The notes under the pieces were generated by a model. That model had not been told where the DNA came from. It ran no database searches and saw only the letters and a program-made list of their open reading frames with translations. From Solimonas fluminis (GTDB lineage Bacteria > Pseudomonadota > Gammaproteobacteria > Nevskiales > Nevskiaceae), in the NCBI RefSeq assembly GCF_002930645.1, contig NZ_PSNW01000005.1:62001-126000 (forward strand): DNA of 64,000 nt. Reading direction: 5' to 3'. This document shows positions 20,662-31,044 of this stretch, piece by piece. The position numbers were made by a program, and so were the translations under genes. Positions within the stretch are counted from its first letter, which is position 1; each line of letters begins with the position of its first letter.

Positions 20662-20665
<4 letters not shown>
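20546..20665 (+). CDS. Possible 39-aa linker ORF between kinase and regulator
   Basis: A small frame starting [19 protein letters not shown]. Its ATG overlaps the kinase stop (ATGA) and its own TGA overlaps the regulator ATG (ATGA), so ribosomes could pass through all three frames. The product is Arg/Pro-rich with no recognisable domain. Most of the frame is an imperfect inverted repeat centred on CCGCGCTTTGCGCGG, so the ORF may be a by-product of a small inserted element that happens to keep translational coupling. Confidence 0.35.
20597..20660. repeat. Imperfect long inverted repeat between kinase and regulator genes
   Basis: Centre CCGCGC-TTT-GCGCGG, with outer arms approximately GTCGACTCGCGACGC and GCTGCTCGCGACGTC, giving an extended imperfect hairpin. 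It is REP/MITE-like in form. Only one copy is seen in this window. Confidence 0.45.
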
Positions 20666-21993
<1,328 letters not shown>

Positions 21994-22103
21994 GCCGCGC
22001 CGTCCGCCCGGCGGCCTTGCGGCACCGCAGGCCCGGCACAGGGCCTGCATCCAGCCCCGGGGCGGCGGCAGAATCGCCGCATCGCCCTTCGCCGGAAACA
22101 CCC

Positions 22104-22907
22104 TTGCCGACCACGCCGCGCCGTCTCGCCCTCCTGCTGCTGGCCTTGCTGGCCCTGCCGGCCCTGGCCGCGCCCGATGGCGCGCGCTGGGAGTGCCGGA
22201 CGCGCGACAGCGCCGGCGACTGCATCGGCCTGTCCACCTATACCCAGCCGGACGGGACGCGGCTCTCCGGCCTGCGCAGCAAGCTGGACGGCAAGCCGGG
22301 CTGGCATGGCCTGCTGGTGCGCTACCAGCCCAACGGCGAACGCAGCGAATGCATGGCCGACGCCGAAGGCCGCTGCCAAGTCCCGGTCCGCGCTGCGCCG
22401 CCGGACAACCGCCGCGACGTCGTCCGGCCGCTCCCGGTCGCCGCCGCCGCGAAGGGGCGCCCCCAGCCGGCCGACGCCGGCGGCGAGCGCCTCGAATGCG
22501 AGCGCGATGCGCGCGGCGCCTGCAACGGCGCGGCGACGCTGTGGTTCCGCAGCGGCGGCCGCCTGCAGGGCCGCCTGGTGCCCGGGGACCGGGGACCGGT
22601 CTGGCAGGGCCGCCTGGTGCGCCACTACCCGGGCGGCGACCGCGAGGAATGCGACACCGCACCCAGCGGCGCCTGCGAAGGAGAGACCACCTACACCTAT
22701 GCCGACGGCACGCGCCTGCAGGGCCGCAAGGTCCTGCGGGACGAGCAGTCGCGCTGGACCGGCGAAGTGGTGCAGATCTTCACCAGCGGCAAGCGCATGC
22801 GCTGCGACGCCGGGCGTGAACGGCTCTGCGAGGAGGACACCCAGATTCCGGTGGACGAACGCGGCAAGCCACTGGGACGGATTCCGCGGTCGATGGCCCG
22901 CCGTTGA
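22104..22907 (+). CDS. Secreted MORN-like triple-repeat, cysteine-rich protein
   Basis: 267 residues from a TTG at 22104, the only in-frame start directly before the signal peptide LPTTPRRLALLLLALLALPALA. The mature part holds three diverged repeats of about 60 residues: W/L-EC, D-x-G-x-C, then TYTQPDGTRLSGL / LWFRSGGRLQGRL / TYTYADGTRLQGR (MORN-like strands), and a V-R/QYxxxGxRxEC close. Each repeat keeps paired cysteines, which suggests disulfide-linked periplasmic units. MORN repeats bind membranes or act as scaffolds. An upstream ATG would overlap the regulator gene and lose the signal peptide. Function unknown. Confidence 0.6.
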   Translation: MPTTPRRLALLLLALLALPALAAPDGARWECRTRDSAGDCIGLSTYTQPDGTRLSGLRSKLDGKPGWHGLLVRYQPNGERSECMADAEGRCQVPVRAAPPDNRRDVVRPLPVAAAAKGRPQPADAGGERLECERDARGACNGAATLWFRSGGRLQGRLVPGDRGPVWQGRLVRHYPGGDREECDTAPSGACEGETTYTYADGTRLQGRKVLRDEQSRWTGEVVQIFTSGKRMRCDAGRERLCEEDTQIPVDERGKPLGRIPRSMARR

Positions 22908-22981
22908 GGCAGAATGGCGGCAGACAGCGCGAACCGGCCCCGCCATGAGCGGCAACCGGTCGATATCCGCCCAGGAGAACC

Positions 22982-23473
22982 ATGAAACCGATCTTCATCG
23001 CCGGCCTCGCCGCCCTCTGCCTGGTCAGCACCGGCTGCAGCAGCCTCGGCGGCGCGCGAGCGCCCGCCAAGCAGACCCACAACCTGCGCATCTCGCCGGG
23101 GACCGGCGCCAACCTGTTCTTCTGCTTCCCCGGCAAGCCGCAGTGGCAGTACGTGGGCGCGGCCGATCCCAGGGCCGGGCGCGGCGCCACCACCCCGGGC
23201 GGCGCACCGCTGGCCTCCACGCTGGACTTCGACGTGACCACCGCCAGCGTGGTCTACCTGCGCATGGACCTCGGCGACGTGCTCGGCGACCCCGAGGCGG
23301 CCACCGCCACCGGCCATCGGCATGCCGTGGCGATCCGCCTGACGCCGGGACGCCAGTACCAGCTCGACTGGCAGGTCAGCGCCGACCTCAGGACCACCAA
23401 GGGCCGGCTGATCGACATCGGCAACCAGCTGATGACGGAGGCCGTGCCCATCACGCGCAACATCTGCCGCTGA
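22982..23473 (+). CDS. Uncharacterised lipoprotein, 163 aa
   Basis: Signal peptide MKPIFIAGLAALCLVSTGC with lipobox VSTGC, mature start CSSLGG. The rest has alternating strands (HNLRISPGTGANLFFCFPG, STLDFDVTTASVVYLRMDLG, RQYQLDWQVSADL), suggesting a small beta-sandwich exposed in the periplasm or at the surface. Ribosome-binding site AGGAG precedes the ATG. It follows the MORN-like gene by 75 bp on the same strand and ends at a terminator, so the two may form an operon. No family recognised. Confidence 0.7.
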   Translation: MKPIFIAGLAALCLVSTGCSSLGGARAPAKQTHNLRISPGTGANLFFCFPGKPQWQYVGAADPRAGRGATTPGGAPLASTLDFDVTTASVVYLRMDLGDVLGDPEAATATGHRHAVAIRLTPGRQYQLDWQVSADLRTTKGRLIDIGNQLMTEAVPITRNICR

Positions 23474-23486
23474 AGCGGCGAACCCA

Positions 23487-23520
23487 CGAAGAAGGGCCTG
23501 CTCGCGCAGGCCCTTCTTCG
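23487..23520. terminator. Bidirectional terminator
   Basis: A 14-bp perfect stem, CGAAGAAGGGCCTG (23487-23500) with CAGGCCCTTCTTCG (23507-23520), loop CTCGCG. It separates the convergent lipoprotein and beta-barrel genes. Its core and loop nearly repeat the terminator at 5258-5294. Confidence 0.75.
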
Positions 23521-23537
23521 TGCCGCCAGCGTCGCGC

Positions 23538-24269
23538 TCAGAAGCGGTAGTGCAGGCCCAGGCTCAGCACCGGCCAGAACTTGAAGTCCTCGGAGTCGTC
23601 CTCGAGGTTCTTCACTTCGTTCTGCAGTTCGGTCTGGAACAGCGGGTTGCTGGCCGCGTCGAAGCTCTCCGCCGGGTCCGTGGGATCGCAGTCCGGGTTG
23701 GCCGTGGCGTCGCAGGCCCGGCCGGAGGCGGCCAGCGCCACATCCGGCGACTGCGTGAACATCACGCCCAGGTCGAAGCTCACGCCGAAGCCGGTGGCAT
23801 TGGTGGTACCGCCCCAGCCGATGCCCAGGTAGGGCGCGGTCGAGCCCAGGTCGATGCCGCCGTCCAGGCGCAGGTCGTCGCCGCGGTACTCGCGGTCGCC
23901 CACCTCGAAGGTCTCGGTGTTGTTGCGGGTCCGCGCGTCCAGGTCCAGCTCCGGGGCGCTGGTGTAGAGTCCGGCGCTGATGCGGAAGCCGCCGGCGAAG
24001 GGCTTGTAGTCCACCATCAGCGAGGCGGCGCTGATCTTCAGGTCGGCGTCGTAGTCGATGCCGTCTTCCTCGTAGCTGTCGCTGTAGGAACCGAAGTTGT
24101 AGCCGGCACGCAGGTCGAAGAAGCGGTTGAGGCCGTAGGTGTAGTCGATGCCGATGCCCGCGGTACCCAGCCGCAGGCCCAGGCCGCCGTGCCGGGCCAC
24201 CTCGTCCGCCTGCGCCATGCCCGGCGCCATCAGCATCAGCAGGACCATGGCGGTCTTCTTGTTTCGCAT
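23538..24269 (-). CDS. Outer-membrane beta-barrel protein
   Basis: 243 residues. Signal peptide MRNKKTAMVLLMLMAPGMAQA, then amphipathic strands (LGLRLGTAGIGIDYTYGLN, FFDLRAGYNFGSYSDSY, ISAASLMVDYKPF, FRISAGLYTSAPEL, APYLGIGWG, GFGVSFDLGVMF) and a terminal LSLGLHYRF ending in Phe, the outer-membrane barrel signature. It resembles the OmpW/Ail-like small-barrel group broadly. A loop of about 45 residues with two cysteines (CDATANPDC) precedes the last strand. Probably monocistronic. Cargo or partner unknown. Confidence 0.75.
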   Translation of the reverse strand: MRNKKTAMVLLMLMAPGMAQADEVARHGGLGLRLGTAGIGIDYTYGLNRFFDLRAGYNFGSYSDSYEEDGIDYDADLKISAASLMVDYKPFAGGFRISAGLYTSAPELDLDARTRNNTETFEVGDREYRGDDLRLDGGIDLGSTAPYLGIGWGGTTNATGFGVSFDLGVMFTQSPDVALAASGRACDATANPDCDPTDPAESFDAASNPLFQTELQNEVKNLEDDSEDFKFWPVLSLGLHYRF

Positions 24270-24447
24270 GTTGTCGTATCTCCCTTGGTGAATGATGCCC
24301 GGCGCGCAGCGGCACGCCCGCGCCGGACGCTAACAAACGATGGTGGATGCACCTGCCCCCCAAGCAGGGGATTCCCCGGTCCTGCGCGCGCAGGCCGCGC
24401 CCGGTGGGCCGGGTGCTCTGCGTCAGGGGAAAACGCCCCGGCGGCCG

Positions 24448-24669
24448 CTAGGCGGCGTCGGGCGTAATGACCTTGGCCGTGCCGGCCTCGGTCATGTCGA
24501 AGATGCGGCAGCGCGGCGCCAGCGTGCGCACCAGGCTGATCGCATGGATGCATTCGACGCGGTGCGCGTAGGTTTCAGCCCCGCGGGCGATGGTCTGGTT
24601 GTCGCCCGCCTGGAAGGTCCAGTACCACCGGCCTTCCGTATCCCGGTGAATCTCGAAATCTGCCGCCAT
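24448..24669 (-). CDS. DUF1508 (YegP-like) small protein
   Basis: 73 residues with the DUF1508 fold pattern: FEIHRDTEGRWYWTFQAGDN followed by AETYAHRVECIHAISLV. YegP-type proteins usually carry two such repeats; this one has one. The C-terminal part (RCRIFDMTEAGTAKV) lacks the usual ...VYDLTA consensus. No partner gene; it lies between a barrel gene and the actP promoter region. Function of the family is unknown. Confidence 0.7.
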   Translation of the reverse strand: MAADFEIHRDTEGRWYWTFQAGDNQTIARGAETYAHRVECIHAISLVRTLAPRCRIFDMTEAGTAKVITPDAA

Positions 24670-24790
24670 AGTCCCTTTCAGCCTGCCTGGTCGTGCGGAC
24701 GCTGCATGGGCGCCCGGATATCGTCACATTTTATTCTGTCCGGCCCTGACAGGCGCCACCTCGTCCGGATCTAGCAGGATCGCCCCCGGC

Positions 24791-24826
24791 GGCACGCTTC
24801 GTGACAACGGCGTTACGTCCCGTAAC
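24791..24826. promoter_or_regulatory. Tandem dyads upstream of DUF485-actP, matching those at 17384
   Basis: An imperfect dyad GGCACGCTTCGTGAC (24791-24805) and a perfect one GTTACGTCCCGTAAC (24812-24826) have centres 21 bp apart, identical to the pair beside the kinase operon. A further half-site GGTAAC lies at 24841-24846. They sit about 80-116 bp upstream of the predicted sigma-54 start. Confidence 0.72.
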
Positions 24827-24880
24827 AGGCCAGGAACCCCGGTAACGTCTCATCTCATTGTTTTTTCTCGATATCCCGGC

Positions 24881-24896
24881 TGGCATCCTAACTGCT
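24881..24896 (+). promoter_or_regulatory. Sigma-54-type promoter of DUF485-actP
   Basis: TGGCATCCTAACTGCT has the -24 GG and -12 GC separated by exactly 10 bases. Predicted start near 24907. This lies downstream of an in-frame ATG at 24899, so translation should begin at the ATG at 24947, which has a strong GGAGGAG site. Confidence 0.65.
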
Positions 24897-24946
24897 CCAT
24901 GAAAAGCACAAGCAGCATCCAGCTGCCCGCGCACGGAGGAGAAACG

Positions 24947-25264
24947 ATGCCCACTGAACTGCTGGAGCGGATCGGCCGCGATCCGCATTACCTGGAACTG
25001 ACCCGCAAGCGCTCGCGCCTGGCCTGGGTCCTCACCGCCATCATGCTGGCGGTGTACTACGGCTTCATCCTGCTGATCGCCTTCGCGCCCGACGTCCTGC
25101 GCCAGCGCATCGGCGACGGTGCCACCACGCTGGGCTTCCCGCTCGGCATCGGCGTCATCCTCACCGCGATCCTGCTGACCGGCATCTACGTCTGGAAGGC
25201 CAACGGCGAGTACGACCGCCTGACCGCCCGCCTGCACGAGAAAGTCGGGGGAGGCCAGCCGTGA
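24947..25264 (+). CDS. DUF485 membrane protein, partner of acetate permease
   Basis: 105 residues with two membrane helices ([22 protein letters not shown] and [24 protein letters not shown]), the N-terminal [19 protein letters not shown] and tail [12 protein letters not shown] typical of DUF485/YjcH. YjcH is always encoded beside actP. The ATG at 24947 (GGAGGAGAAACG before it) is preferred over one 48 bases upstream, because the predicted transcript starts after that earlier ATG. The stop overlaps the actP GTG in GTGA. Confidence 0.9.
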   Translation: MPTELLERIGRDPHYLELTRKRSRLAWVLTAIMLAVYYGFILLIAFAPDVLRQRIGDGATTLGFPLGIGVILTAILLTGIYVWKANGEYDRLTARLHEKVGGGQP

Positions 25265-26919
25265 ACCTGCGCAAGCTCCTCGCCGCCTCCGCCGCGGCCC
25301 TCGCCCTGCCCGCCCATGCGGCCGGTGCCCTCGAAGGCGCCACCACCAAGTCCGAGATCAACCCCATCGCCATCGCGATGTTCCTGGTGTTCGTCGGCCT
25401 GACGCTGTTCATCACCAAGTGGGCGGCCGGACGCACCAAGTCGCGCGCCGACTTCTACGCCGCCGGCGGCGGCATCACCGGCTTCCAGAACGGACTGGCG
25501 ATCGCCGGCGACTACATGTCGGCGGCCTCGTTCCTGGGTATCTCGGCGCTGGTGTTCGGCTCCGGCTTCGACGGCCTGATCTACTCGATCGGCTTCCTCG
25601 TGGGCTGGCCGATCATCATGTTCCTGATCGCCGAACGGCTGCGCAACCTCGGCAAGTTCACCTTCGTCGATGTCGCCGCCTACCGCCTCGGCCAGACGCC
25701 GATCCGCACGCTCGCCGCCTCCAGCACGCTGGTGGTGGTCGCCTTCTACCTGATCGCGCAGATGGTCGGCGCCGGCCAGTTGATCAAGCTGCTGTTCGGC
25801 CTGGACTACTCCACCGCGGTGGTGATCGTCGGCGTGCTGATGGTGGTCTACGTCACCTTCGGCGGCATGCTCGCCACCACCTGGGTGCAGATCATCAAGG
25901 CGGTGCTGCTGCTGGGAGGCGCCAGCTTCATCGCCTTCATGGTCATGCGGCACGTCGGCTTCTCCTTCGACCGCATGTTCACCGAAGCCATCGCGGTCCA
26001 TCCGAAGGCCGACGCCATCATGGGCCCCGGCGCACTGGTGAAGGACCCGATCTCGGCGATCTCGCTGGGCCTGGCACTGATGTTCGGCACCGCCGGCCTG
26101 CCGCACATCCTGATGCGCTTCTTCACCGTGAAGGACGCCAAGGAAGCGCGCAAGAGCGTGTTCTACGCCACCGGCTTCATCGGCTACTTCTACATCCTGA
26201 CCTTCATCATCGGCTTCGGCGCCATCATCCTGGTGGGCTCCAACAGCATCTACCTGGATGAAAAGGGCGGCCTGCTCGGCGGCAACAACATGGCCGCCGT
26301 GCACCTGGCCCACGCGGTGGGCGGCGAAGTGATGCTGGGCTTCATCTCGGCAGTGGCCTTCGCCACGATCCTGGCGGTGGTCGCTGGCCTGACGCTGTCC
26401 GGCGCCGCCGCGGTATCGCACGACCTCTACGCCCACGTCTTCGCCCGCGGCAAGGTCGACGACGCCAAGGAGTTGAAGGTCTCGCGCATGGCGACACTCG
26501 CGCTGGGCGTGGTGGCGATCCTGCTCGGCATCGTGTTCGAGAAGCAGAACGTCGCCTTCATGGTGGGCCTGGCCTTCGCGGTCGCGGCCAGCACCAACTT
26601 CCCGATCCTGATCCTGTCGATGTTCTGGAAGGGCCTGACCACGCGCGGCGCCGTGATCGGCGGCGGGCTCGGCCTGGCCACCGCGGTGACGCTGACCGTG
26701 CTCGGCCCCGCCGTATGGGTGAAGGTGTTCGGCTACGCCGAACCGATCTTCCCCTACGACGCTCCCGGCCTGTTCTCGATGACCGTGGCCTTCGTCGGCT
26801 GCTGGCTGTTCTCGGTGCTCGACAGCTCCGCGCAGGCAGCACGCGAGGCGGCGCTGTTCGAGGGCCAGCTGGTGCGCTCGCAGACCGGCATCGGCGCCAG
26901 CGCGGCCTCGTCGCACTGA
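25261..26919 (+). CDS. actP: Cation/acetate symporter ActP
   Basis: 552 residues, SLC5 family, about 13-14 membrane helices after a cleavable signal-like segment ([20 protein letters not shown]). Family blocks: [51 protein letters not shown], and [24 protein letters not shown]. ActP takes up acetate, glyoxylate and similar acids with sodium. GTG start at 25261 overlaps the DUF485 stop. Together with acs downstream and the sigma-54 promoter upstream it forms an acetate-scavenging unit under probable control of the 17.6-22 kb two-component system. Confidence 0.95.
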   Translation: MNLRKLLAASAAALALPAHAAGALEGATTKSEINPIAIAMFLVFVGLTLFITKWAAGRTKSRADFYAAGGGITGFQNGLAIAGDYMSAASFLGISALVFGSGFDGLIYSIGFLVGWPIIMFLIAERLRNLGKFTFVDVAAYRLGQTPIRTLAASSTLVVVAFYLIAQMVGAGQLIKLLFGLDYSTAVVIVGVLMVVYVTFGGMLATTWVQIIKAVLLLGGASFIAFMVMRHVGFSFDRMFTEAIAVHPKADAIMGPGALVKDPISAISLGLALMFGTAGLPHILMRFFTVKDAKEARKSVFYATGFIGYFYILTFIIGFGAIILVGSNSIYLDEKGGLLGGNNMAAVHLAHAVGGEVMLGFISAVAFATILAVVAGLTLSGAAAVSHDLYAHVFARGKVDDAKELKVSRMATLALGVVAILLGIVFEKQNVAFMVGLAFAVAASTNFPILILSMFWKGLTTRGAVIGGGLGLATAVTLTVLGPAVWVKVFGYAEPIFPYDAPGLFSMTVAFVGCWLFSVLDSSAQAAREAALFEGQLVRSQTGIGASAASSH

Positions 26920-26924
26920 ACCAT

Positions 26925-26960
26925 GCCAAGGCCCCGGCGCTCTTGCGCCGGGGCCTTGGC
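26925..26960. terminator. 16-bp hairpin between actP and acs
   Basis: GCCAAGGCCCCGGCGC (26925-26940) pairs perfectly with 26945-26960, loop TCTT. Very stable, but the plus strand lacks a T tract afterwards, so termination is probable but not certain; it may instead stabilise the actP message. Confidence 0.55.
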
Positions 26961-27106
26961 GCAACGAGCTGGCGGGCATCCGCCCTCCTACTGACTCAAG
27001 GACATGAACGATGGACTTGGATACGGCTTCATGCCATAAGAACGCCCCGGACCGCGTAGCGTCCACCCGTGACAACGACATCGCAACCAGCTCTGCGGAG
27101 ACAGGC

Positions 27107-29071
27107 ATGAGTTCCGACAACATCGCATCCGTCCTAACCGAGAACCGCGTATTCCCGCCGCCGGCCGAGTTCGCCGCGCGGGCGCGCCTGAATGCGGAGA
27201 AACTCGCCGCGCTGCACGCCGAGGCGCAGGCCGACCACACCGGATTCTGGGCCGGCCTGGCGAAGAAGAACCTCGGCTGGCAGACGCCGTTCACGCAGGT
27301 GCTGGACGACAGCGCCGCGCCGAACTACCGCTGGTTCACCGACGGCAAGCTCAATGCTTCCGCCAACTGCCTGGATCGCCACCTGCTGGCGCGGGGCGAC
27401 AAGATCGCGATCCGCTTCGAGGGCGAGAAGGGCGACACCCGCAACTACACCTACAAGCAGCTCCACGCCGAGGTCTGCAAGCTCGCCAACGTGCTCAAGG
27501 CCCAGGGCGTGAACAAGGGCGACCGCGTGGTGATCTACATGCCGATGGCGCCCGAGGCGGTCATCGCCATGCAGGCCTGCGCCCGCATCGGCGCGATCCA
27601 CTCGGTGGTGTTCGGCGGCTTCTCCGCCAGCTCGCTGAAGGACCGCATCGAGGACACCGGCGCCCGCCTGCTGATCACCGCCGACGGCGGCCACCGCGCC
27701 GGCAACATCGTGCCGCTCAAGAAGGTCGCCGACGAGGCACTCGCCGCCGGCTGCAAGACCATCGGCAAGGTCATCGTGCACCAGCGCACCAGCCATGGCG
27801 TGGACATGCAGGCCGGCCGTGACCTGTGGTGGCACGAGCTGATGGACACCGCCTCCGAGCGCTGCGAGCCGGAATGGGTCGAGTCCGAGCACCCGCTGTT
27901 CCTGCTCTACACCTCCGGCTCCACCGGCAAGCCCAAGGGCATCCAGCATTCCACCGGCGGCTACCTGCTGGGCGCGACGATGACCACGCAGTGGGTCTTC
28001 GACATCCGCGACGACGACGTCTTCTGGTGCACCGCCGACGTCGGCTGGATCACCGGCCACTCCTACGTCGCCTATGGCCCGCTGGCCAACGGCGCGACGA
28101 TCCTGATGTACGAAGGCGCCCCGACGATTCCCGATGCCGGCCGCTTCTGGAAGATCTGCCAGGACCACGGCGTGACCATCTTCTACACCGCGCCCACCGC
28201 GATCCGCGCGCTGATGAAGCTGGGCGAGGAATGGCCCAACAAGTACGACCTGTCGAAGCTGCGCCTGCTGGGCAGCGTCGGCGAGCCGATCAATCCCGAA
28301 GCCTGGATGTGGTACCACCGCGTGATCGGCAAGGAGCGCCTGCCGATCGTGGATACCTGGTGGCAGACCGAGACCGGCGCCATCATGATCGCGCCCGTGC
28401 CCGGCGCCATCACCACCAAGCCCGGCTCCTGCACCAAGCCCCTGCCCGGCATCTGCGTCGAGGTGGTGGACGAGGCCGGCACGCCGATCAGGGAACAGGA
28501 TGCCGGCGGCTACCTCGTCGTCTCCAAGCCCTGGCCGTCGATGCTGCGCACGGTCTGGGGCGACAACGAGCGCTACATCAAGACCTACTGGGGCCAGTTC
28601 CAGAACAAGTACTACGTCGCCGGCGACTCCACCCATCGCGACGCCGACGGCTGCTACTGGATCATGGGCCGCGTCGACGACGTGCTGAACGTCTCCGGGC
28701 ATCGCCTGGGCACCATGGAGGTGGAGAGCGCCCTGGTCTCGCACCCGCGCATCGCCGAAGCCGCCGTGGTCGGCCGCCCGCACGAGGTCAAGGGCGAAAG
28801 CGTCTTCGCCTTCGTCATCGCCAAGGGCCCCCGCCCGACCGGCGAGGAAGCCGACAAGCTGGCCAAGGAACTGCGCGACCACGTAGCCAAGGAGATCGGC
28901 GCGCTGGCCAAGCCGGACGACATCCGCTTTGCCGACAACCTGCCCAAGACCCGCAGCGGCAAGATCATGCGCCGCCTGCTGCGCTCCATCGCCAAGGGCG
29001 AGGAGATCACCCAGGACACCAGCACGCTGGAGAACCCTGCGATCGTGGCGCAGCTCAGCGGCAAGGCCTGA
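27107..29071 (+). CDS. acs: Acetyl-CoA synthetase
   Basis: 654 residues, full length. Activates acetate to acetyl-CoA through acetyl-AMP. Motifs: AMP-binding loop [28 protein letters not shown], and the C-terminal [13 protein letters not shown], whose Lys619 is the residue acetylated in related enzymes to switch off activity. The ATG at 27107 follows GGAG and gives the usual N-terminus; an earlier in-frame ATG at 27011 would add 32 unlikely residues. It lies after actP and a strong hairpin. No convincing sigma-54 site or dyad was found directly upstream, so it may depend on read-through or its own promoter. Confidence 0.97.
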   Translation: MSSDNIASVLTENRVFPPPAEFAARARLNAEKLAALHAEAQADHTGFWAGLAKKNLGWQTPFTQVLDDSAAPNYRWFTDGKLNASANCLDRHLLARGDKIAIRFEGEKGDTRNYTYKQLHAEVCKLANVLKAQGVNKGDRVVIYMPMAPEAVIAMQACARIGAIHSVVFGGFSASSLKDRIEDTGARLLITADGGHRAGNIVPLKKVADEALAAGCKTIGKVIVHQRTSHGVDMQAGRDLWWHELMDTASERCEPEWVESEHPLFLLYTSGSTGKPKGIQHSTGGYLLGATMTTQWVFDIRDDDVFWCTADVGWITGHSYVAYGPLANGATILMYEGAPTIPDAGRFWKICQDHGVTIFYTAPTAIRALMKLGEEWPNKYDLSKLRLLGSVGEPINPEAWMWYHRVIGKERLPIVDTWWQTETGAIMIAPVPGAITTKPGSCTKPLPGICVEVVDEAGTPIREQDAGGYLVVSKPWPSMLRTVWGDNERYIKTYWGQFQNKYYVAGDSTHRDADGCYWIMGRVDDVLNVSGHRLGTMEVESALVSHPRIAEAAVVGRPHEVKGESVFAFVIAKGPRPTGEEADKLAKELRDHVAKEIGALAKPDDIRFADNLPKTRSGKIMRRLLRSIAKGEEITQDTSTLENPAIVAQLSGKA

Positions 29072-29080
29072 GGATCGTCC

Positions 29081-29250
29081 TGCCTCTCCCTCCGGGAGAG
29101 GTCGCGCCGAAGGCGCGGGCGAGGGAGTCGCGAGCAACAAGCAACTGCACGCACTTGTTGCTCGCGCCCCTCACCTCGGCAACTGCTCCCTGCGTTGCCC
29201 TACCTCGGGCATCCATGCCCTCGCCCTCCCCTCTCCCGAAGGGAGAGGGG
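29081..29250. repeat. Cluster of three REP-like hairpins
   Basis: Three inverted repeats in 170 bp: CCTCTCCC-tcc-GGGAGAGG (29083-29101), GCGAGCAACAAG/CTTGTTGCTCGC (29130-29165) and CCCCTCTCCC-gaa-GGGAGAGGGG (29228-29250). The CTCTCCC-type ends with GC-rich filler are a common dispersed intergenic element in high-GC gamma- and betaproteobacteria. It lies between the convergent acs and FecR genes and may also terminate both. Confidence 0.65.
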
Positions 29251-29259
29251 CTTGGGGGC

Positions 29260-29994
29260 CTAGTACTCCCGCCGCGGCCCCTTGTACTGCCCCGCCTCCA
29301 GCTTGAACGGCACCTCGCGGCCCACCAGCGCCTCCAGCGTCATCAGTTCCAGGTCGGTATGCCACTGGAAGGAGGCGGGAACGATGCGGCGGCCGTTCTG
29401 CGGCTTGGCCAGCACGTAGCGCGGCGCATCGTGGTGCCGCGCCACGATCTCCTCGCGCACCGCCGGATCGTCGCCGGCCTCGATCTGCACGCGGCCATAG
29501 CAGGTGCAGACATAGGTCTTCTCCGGGTCGGCCTCGAAGTAGACGCCGGTGCCGCGGATGCCGATGGTGGCGGTCGGCGTGTACACCGACAATTCACGTT
29601 CGCGCCGGCCGAATACCGTCAGCATGGCGCCGCTGACCAGGCGGAAGAACTGGCGCGCGGCGCGGCCGGCATCCAGCTTCAGCTCCGAATCGCCGCGCAG
29701 GATCAGGGCATCCTGCCCGACCACCGCAACCAGGCTGGCACCCTTGCCGGTCTTCACGTGATCCTCGGGACCGATCGGGGTGTCGCGGCTTGCGGGCCGG
29801 CCGTTGACCAGCACCTCGCCCTGCATCGAGAAGATCGAGCGCCCCTGCGGAAGCTTGCCGGGCAGTTCGCCGAGCACACCGGCCAGGGCCTGGGTCTGCC
29901 AGCCGCTGCCGCCGGCCAGCAGGCCCAGGGACAGGGCCTGCAGCAGGAACTCCCGGCGGGAATCGTCGGCTTCGTCGTCAGCTTGCGGCTTCAT
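29260..29994 (-). CDS. FecR-domain protein with Tat-type signal
   Basis: 244 residues. The N-terminus contains SRREFLLQALSLGLLAGG, a twin-arginine export motif. The body is a FecR domain: QGEVLVNGRPASRDTPIGPEDHVKTGKGAS, ILRGDSELKLD, and TATIGIRGTGVYFEAD. FecR-like domains are periplasmic sensory or peptidoglycan-associated modules. No sigma factor gene lies beside it, so a classical FecI/FecR role is unlikely. It diverges from a beta-barrel gene (94 bp apart), suggesting a joint envelope function. Two cysteines in TYVCTCYG are notable. Confidence 0.8.
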   Translation of the reverse strand: MKPQADDEADDSRREFLLQALSLGLLAGGSGWQTQALAGVLGELPGKLPQGRSIFSMQGEVLVNGRPASRDTPIGPEDHVKTGKGASLVAVVGQDALILRGDSELKLDAGRAARQFFRLVSGAMLTVFGRRERELSVYTPTATIGIRGTGVYFEADPEKTYVCTCYGRVQIEAGDDPAVREEIVARHHDAPRYVLAKPQNGRRIVPASFQWHTDLELMTLEALVGREVPFKLEAGQYKGPRREY

Positions 29995-30088
29995 GGTCTT
30001 CCCCCGTCAACCGTCCCAGTTCAGCATGCCCTGGCCGCGGCCACCAGTATCTGGTTCACAATGGCTCCCGGGGAAACAGGGGGAATCC

Positions 30089-30916
30089 ATGGGCAAGAGG
30101 CCGATCGCCGTGCTGGGCCTGAGCTGCTGCGCCGCGCTGGCGCCGGCACGGGCCGCCGACTTCTCCGGGGAGTTCGCGCTCGGGCAGGACAGCAACGTCG
30201 CCAACGTGCGCGAGGGCGGCCGGGAACGCAGCGACCGCTTCGCCCTGCTGGCCGCGGGCGTCGACCGGCCCTGGCGCCTGTCCGACTCCAGCACGCTGCT
30301 GTGGCGGCCGCAGCTGGAAGCCCAGCAGTTCGACGACTGCCGGGGCCTGTCCAGCCTGCAGCTGGGCCTGCAGGCCCGCTGGCTCTACCGGCCCGGCGCC
30401 GGGTTCCACGTGCCGGTGCTGGAGCTGCTGGCCGGCGCCACGGCCTGGGAGTTCGACAGTCGCCTGCGCGACGGCGCGCAGTACCGGTTCGGCGTCTTCG
30501 CCAGCGCCCCGCTCACCACCCGCATCGGCCTGCGCGCCGGTGCGCAGCTGCGCCAGCGCCGCGCCGACTCGGCCGTGTTCGACACCGATGTCCGCATGCT
30601 CGGCGCCGACCTCGACTGGGAGCTGCGCCCGGGCAGCACGCTGTACCTCGGCTACCAGCATCTGGACGGCGACCTGGTCTCCACCGCCCCCACCGCCCCC
30701 GCCGCGTCCGACGCCGTGGCGCCGGACGATGTCTTCGACGGCGAGACCGCCTTCCGCCTGGACTCGCGCGCCGACATCGGCACGCTGGGCCTGAACCACG
30801 CCCTGTCGCCGCAACTGGCGCTGGACCTGCAGGGCCGCGGAATCCGAGCCCGCGCCGAGACCGGCGCGCGCTACGAGCGCCGCCAGTTGCTGCTCAGCCT
30901 GCTGTGGCGCTGGTGA
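30089..30916 (+). CDS. Outer-membrane beta-barrel protein divergent from FecR gene
   Basis: 275 residues from ATG 30089 (AGGGGGAA upstream). Signal peptide MGKRPIAVLGLSCCAALAPARA, then barrel strands (ADFSGEFALGQDSNVANV, STLLWRPQLEAQQFD, GLQARWLYRPG, YRFGVFASAPLT, LGADLDWELRPGSTLYLGYQHLDG) and a terminal QLLLSLLWRW ending with an aromatic residue. It resembles the C-terminal barrel part of surface assembly modifiers and other DUF-type barrels. The FecR neighbour suggests that the pair senses or exports a cell-surface substrate; inference only. Confidence 0.65.
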   Translation: MGKRPIAVLGLSCCAALAPARAADFSGEFALGQDSNVANVREGGRERSDRFALLAAGVDRPWRLSDSSTLLWRPQLEAQQFDDCRGLSSLQLGLQARWLYRPGAGFHVPVLELLAGATAWEFDSRLRDGAQYRFGVFASAPLTTRIGLRAGAQLRQRRADSAVFDTDVRMLGADLDWELRPGSTLYLGYQHLDGDLVSTAPTAPAASDAVAPDDVFDGETAFRLDSRADIGTLGLNHALSPQLALDLQGRGIRARAETGARYERRQLLLSLLWRW

Positions 30917-30971
30917 GCGCCGAGCAGCGGCTATTTTTCCAGTCGCCGCAAGCCCTTGCGTGATCCCTGCA

Positions 30972-31025
30972 TTGACAGCCCGGGCACTTGCTCCTAACTT
31001 CAATGAACAACGTTCAGTTTTGAAC
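30972..31025 (+). promoter_or_regulatory. Promoter and tandem-palindrome operator of the pspA operon
   Basis: -35 TTGACA (30972-30977), 17-base spacer, -10 TAACTT (30995-31000). Immediately after, TGAAC-AAC-GTTCA (31004-31016) and GTTCA-GTTT-TGAAC (31012-31025) share the middle arm, giving overlapping perfect palindromes over the predicted start site. Placement suggests a repressor operator. Confidence 0.65.
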
Positions 31026-31044
31026 GGACACGGAGGAGACGTTC

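Noticed and set aside
26961-27106. Sigma-54 promoter or dyads before acs
   Set aside because: No GG-N10-GC with acceptable flanks, and only a lone CGTGAC half-site.
27011-27106. N-terminal extension of acs from the earlier ATG
   Set aside because: The extra 32 residues do not resemble the family and the ATG at 27107 has a good ribosome-binding site.
29081-29250. CRISPR array
   Set aside because: The repeats are hairpins of differing sequence without regular spacers.
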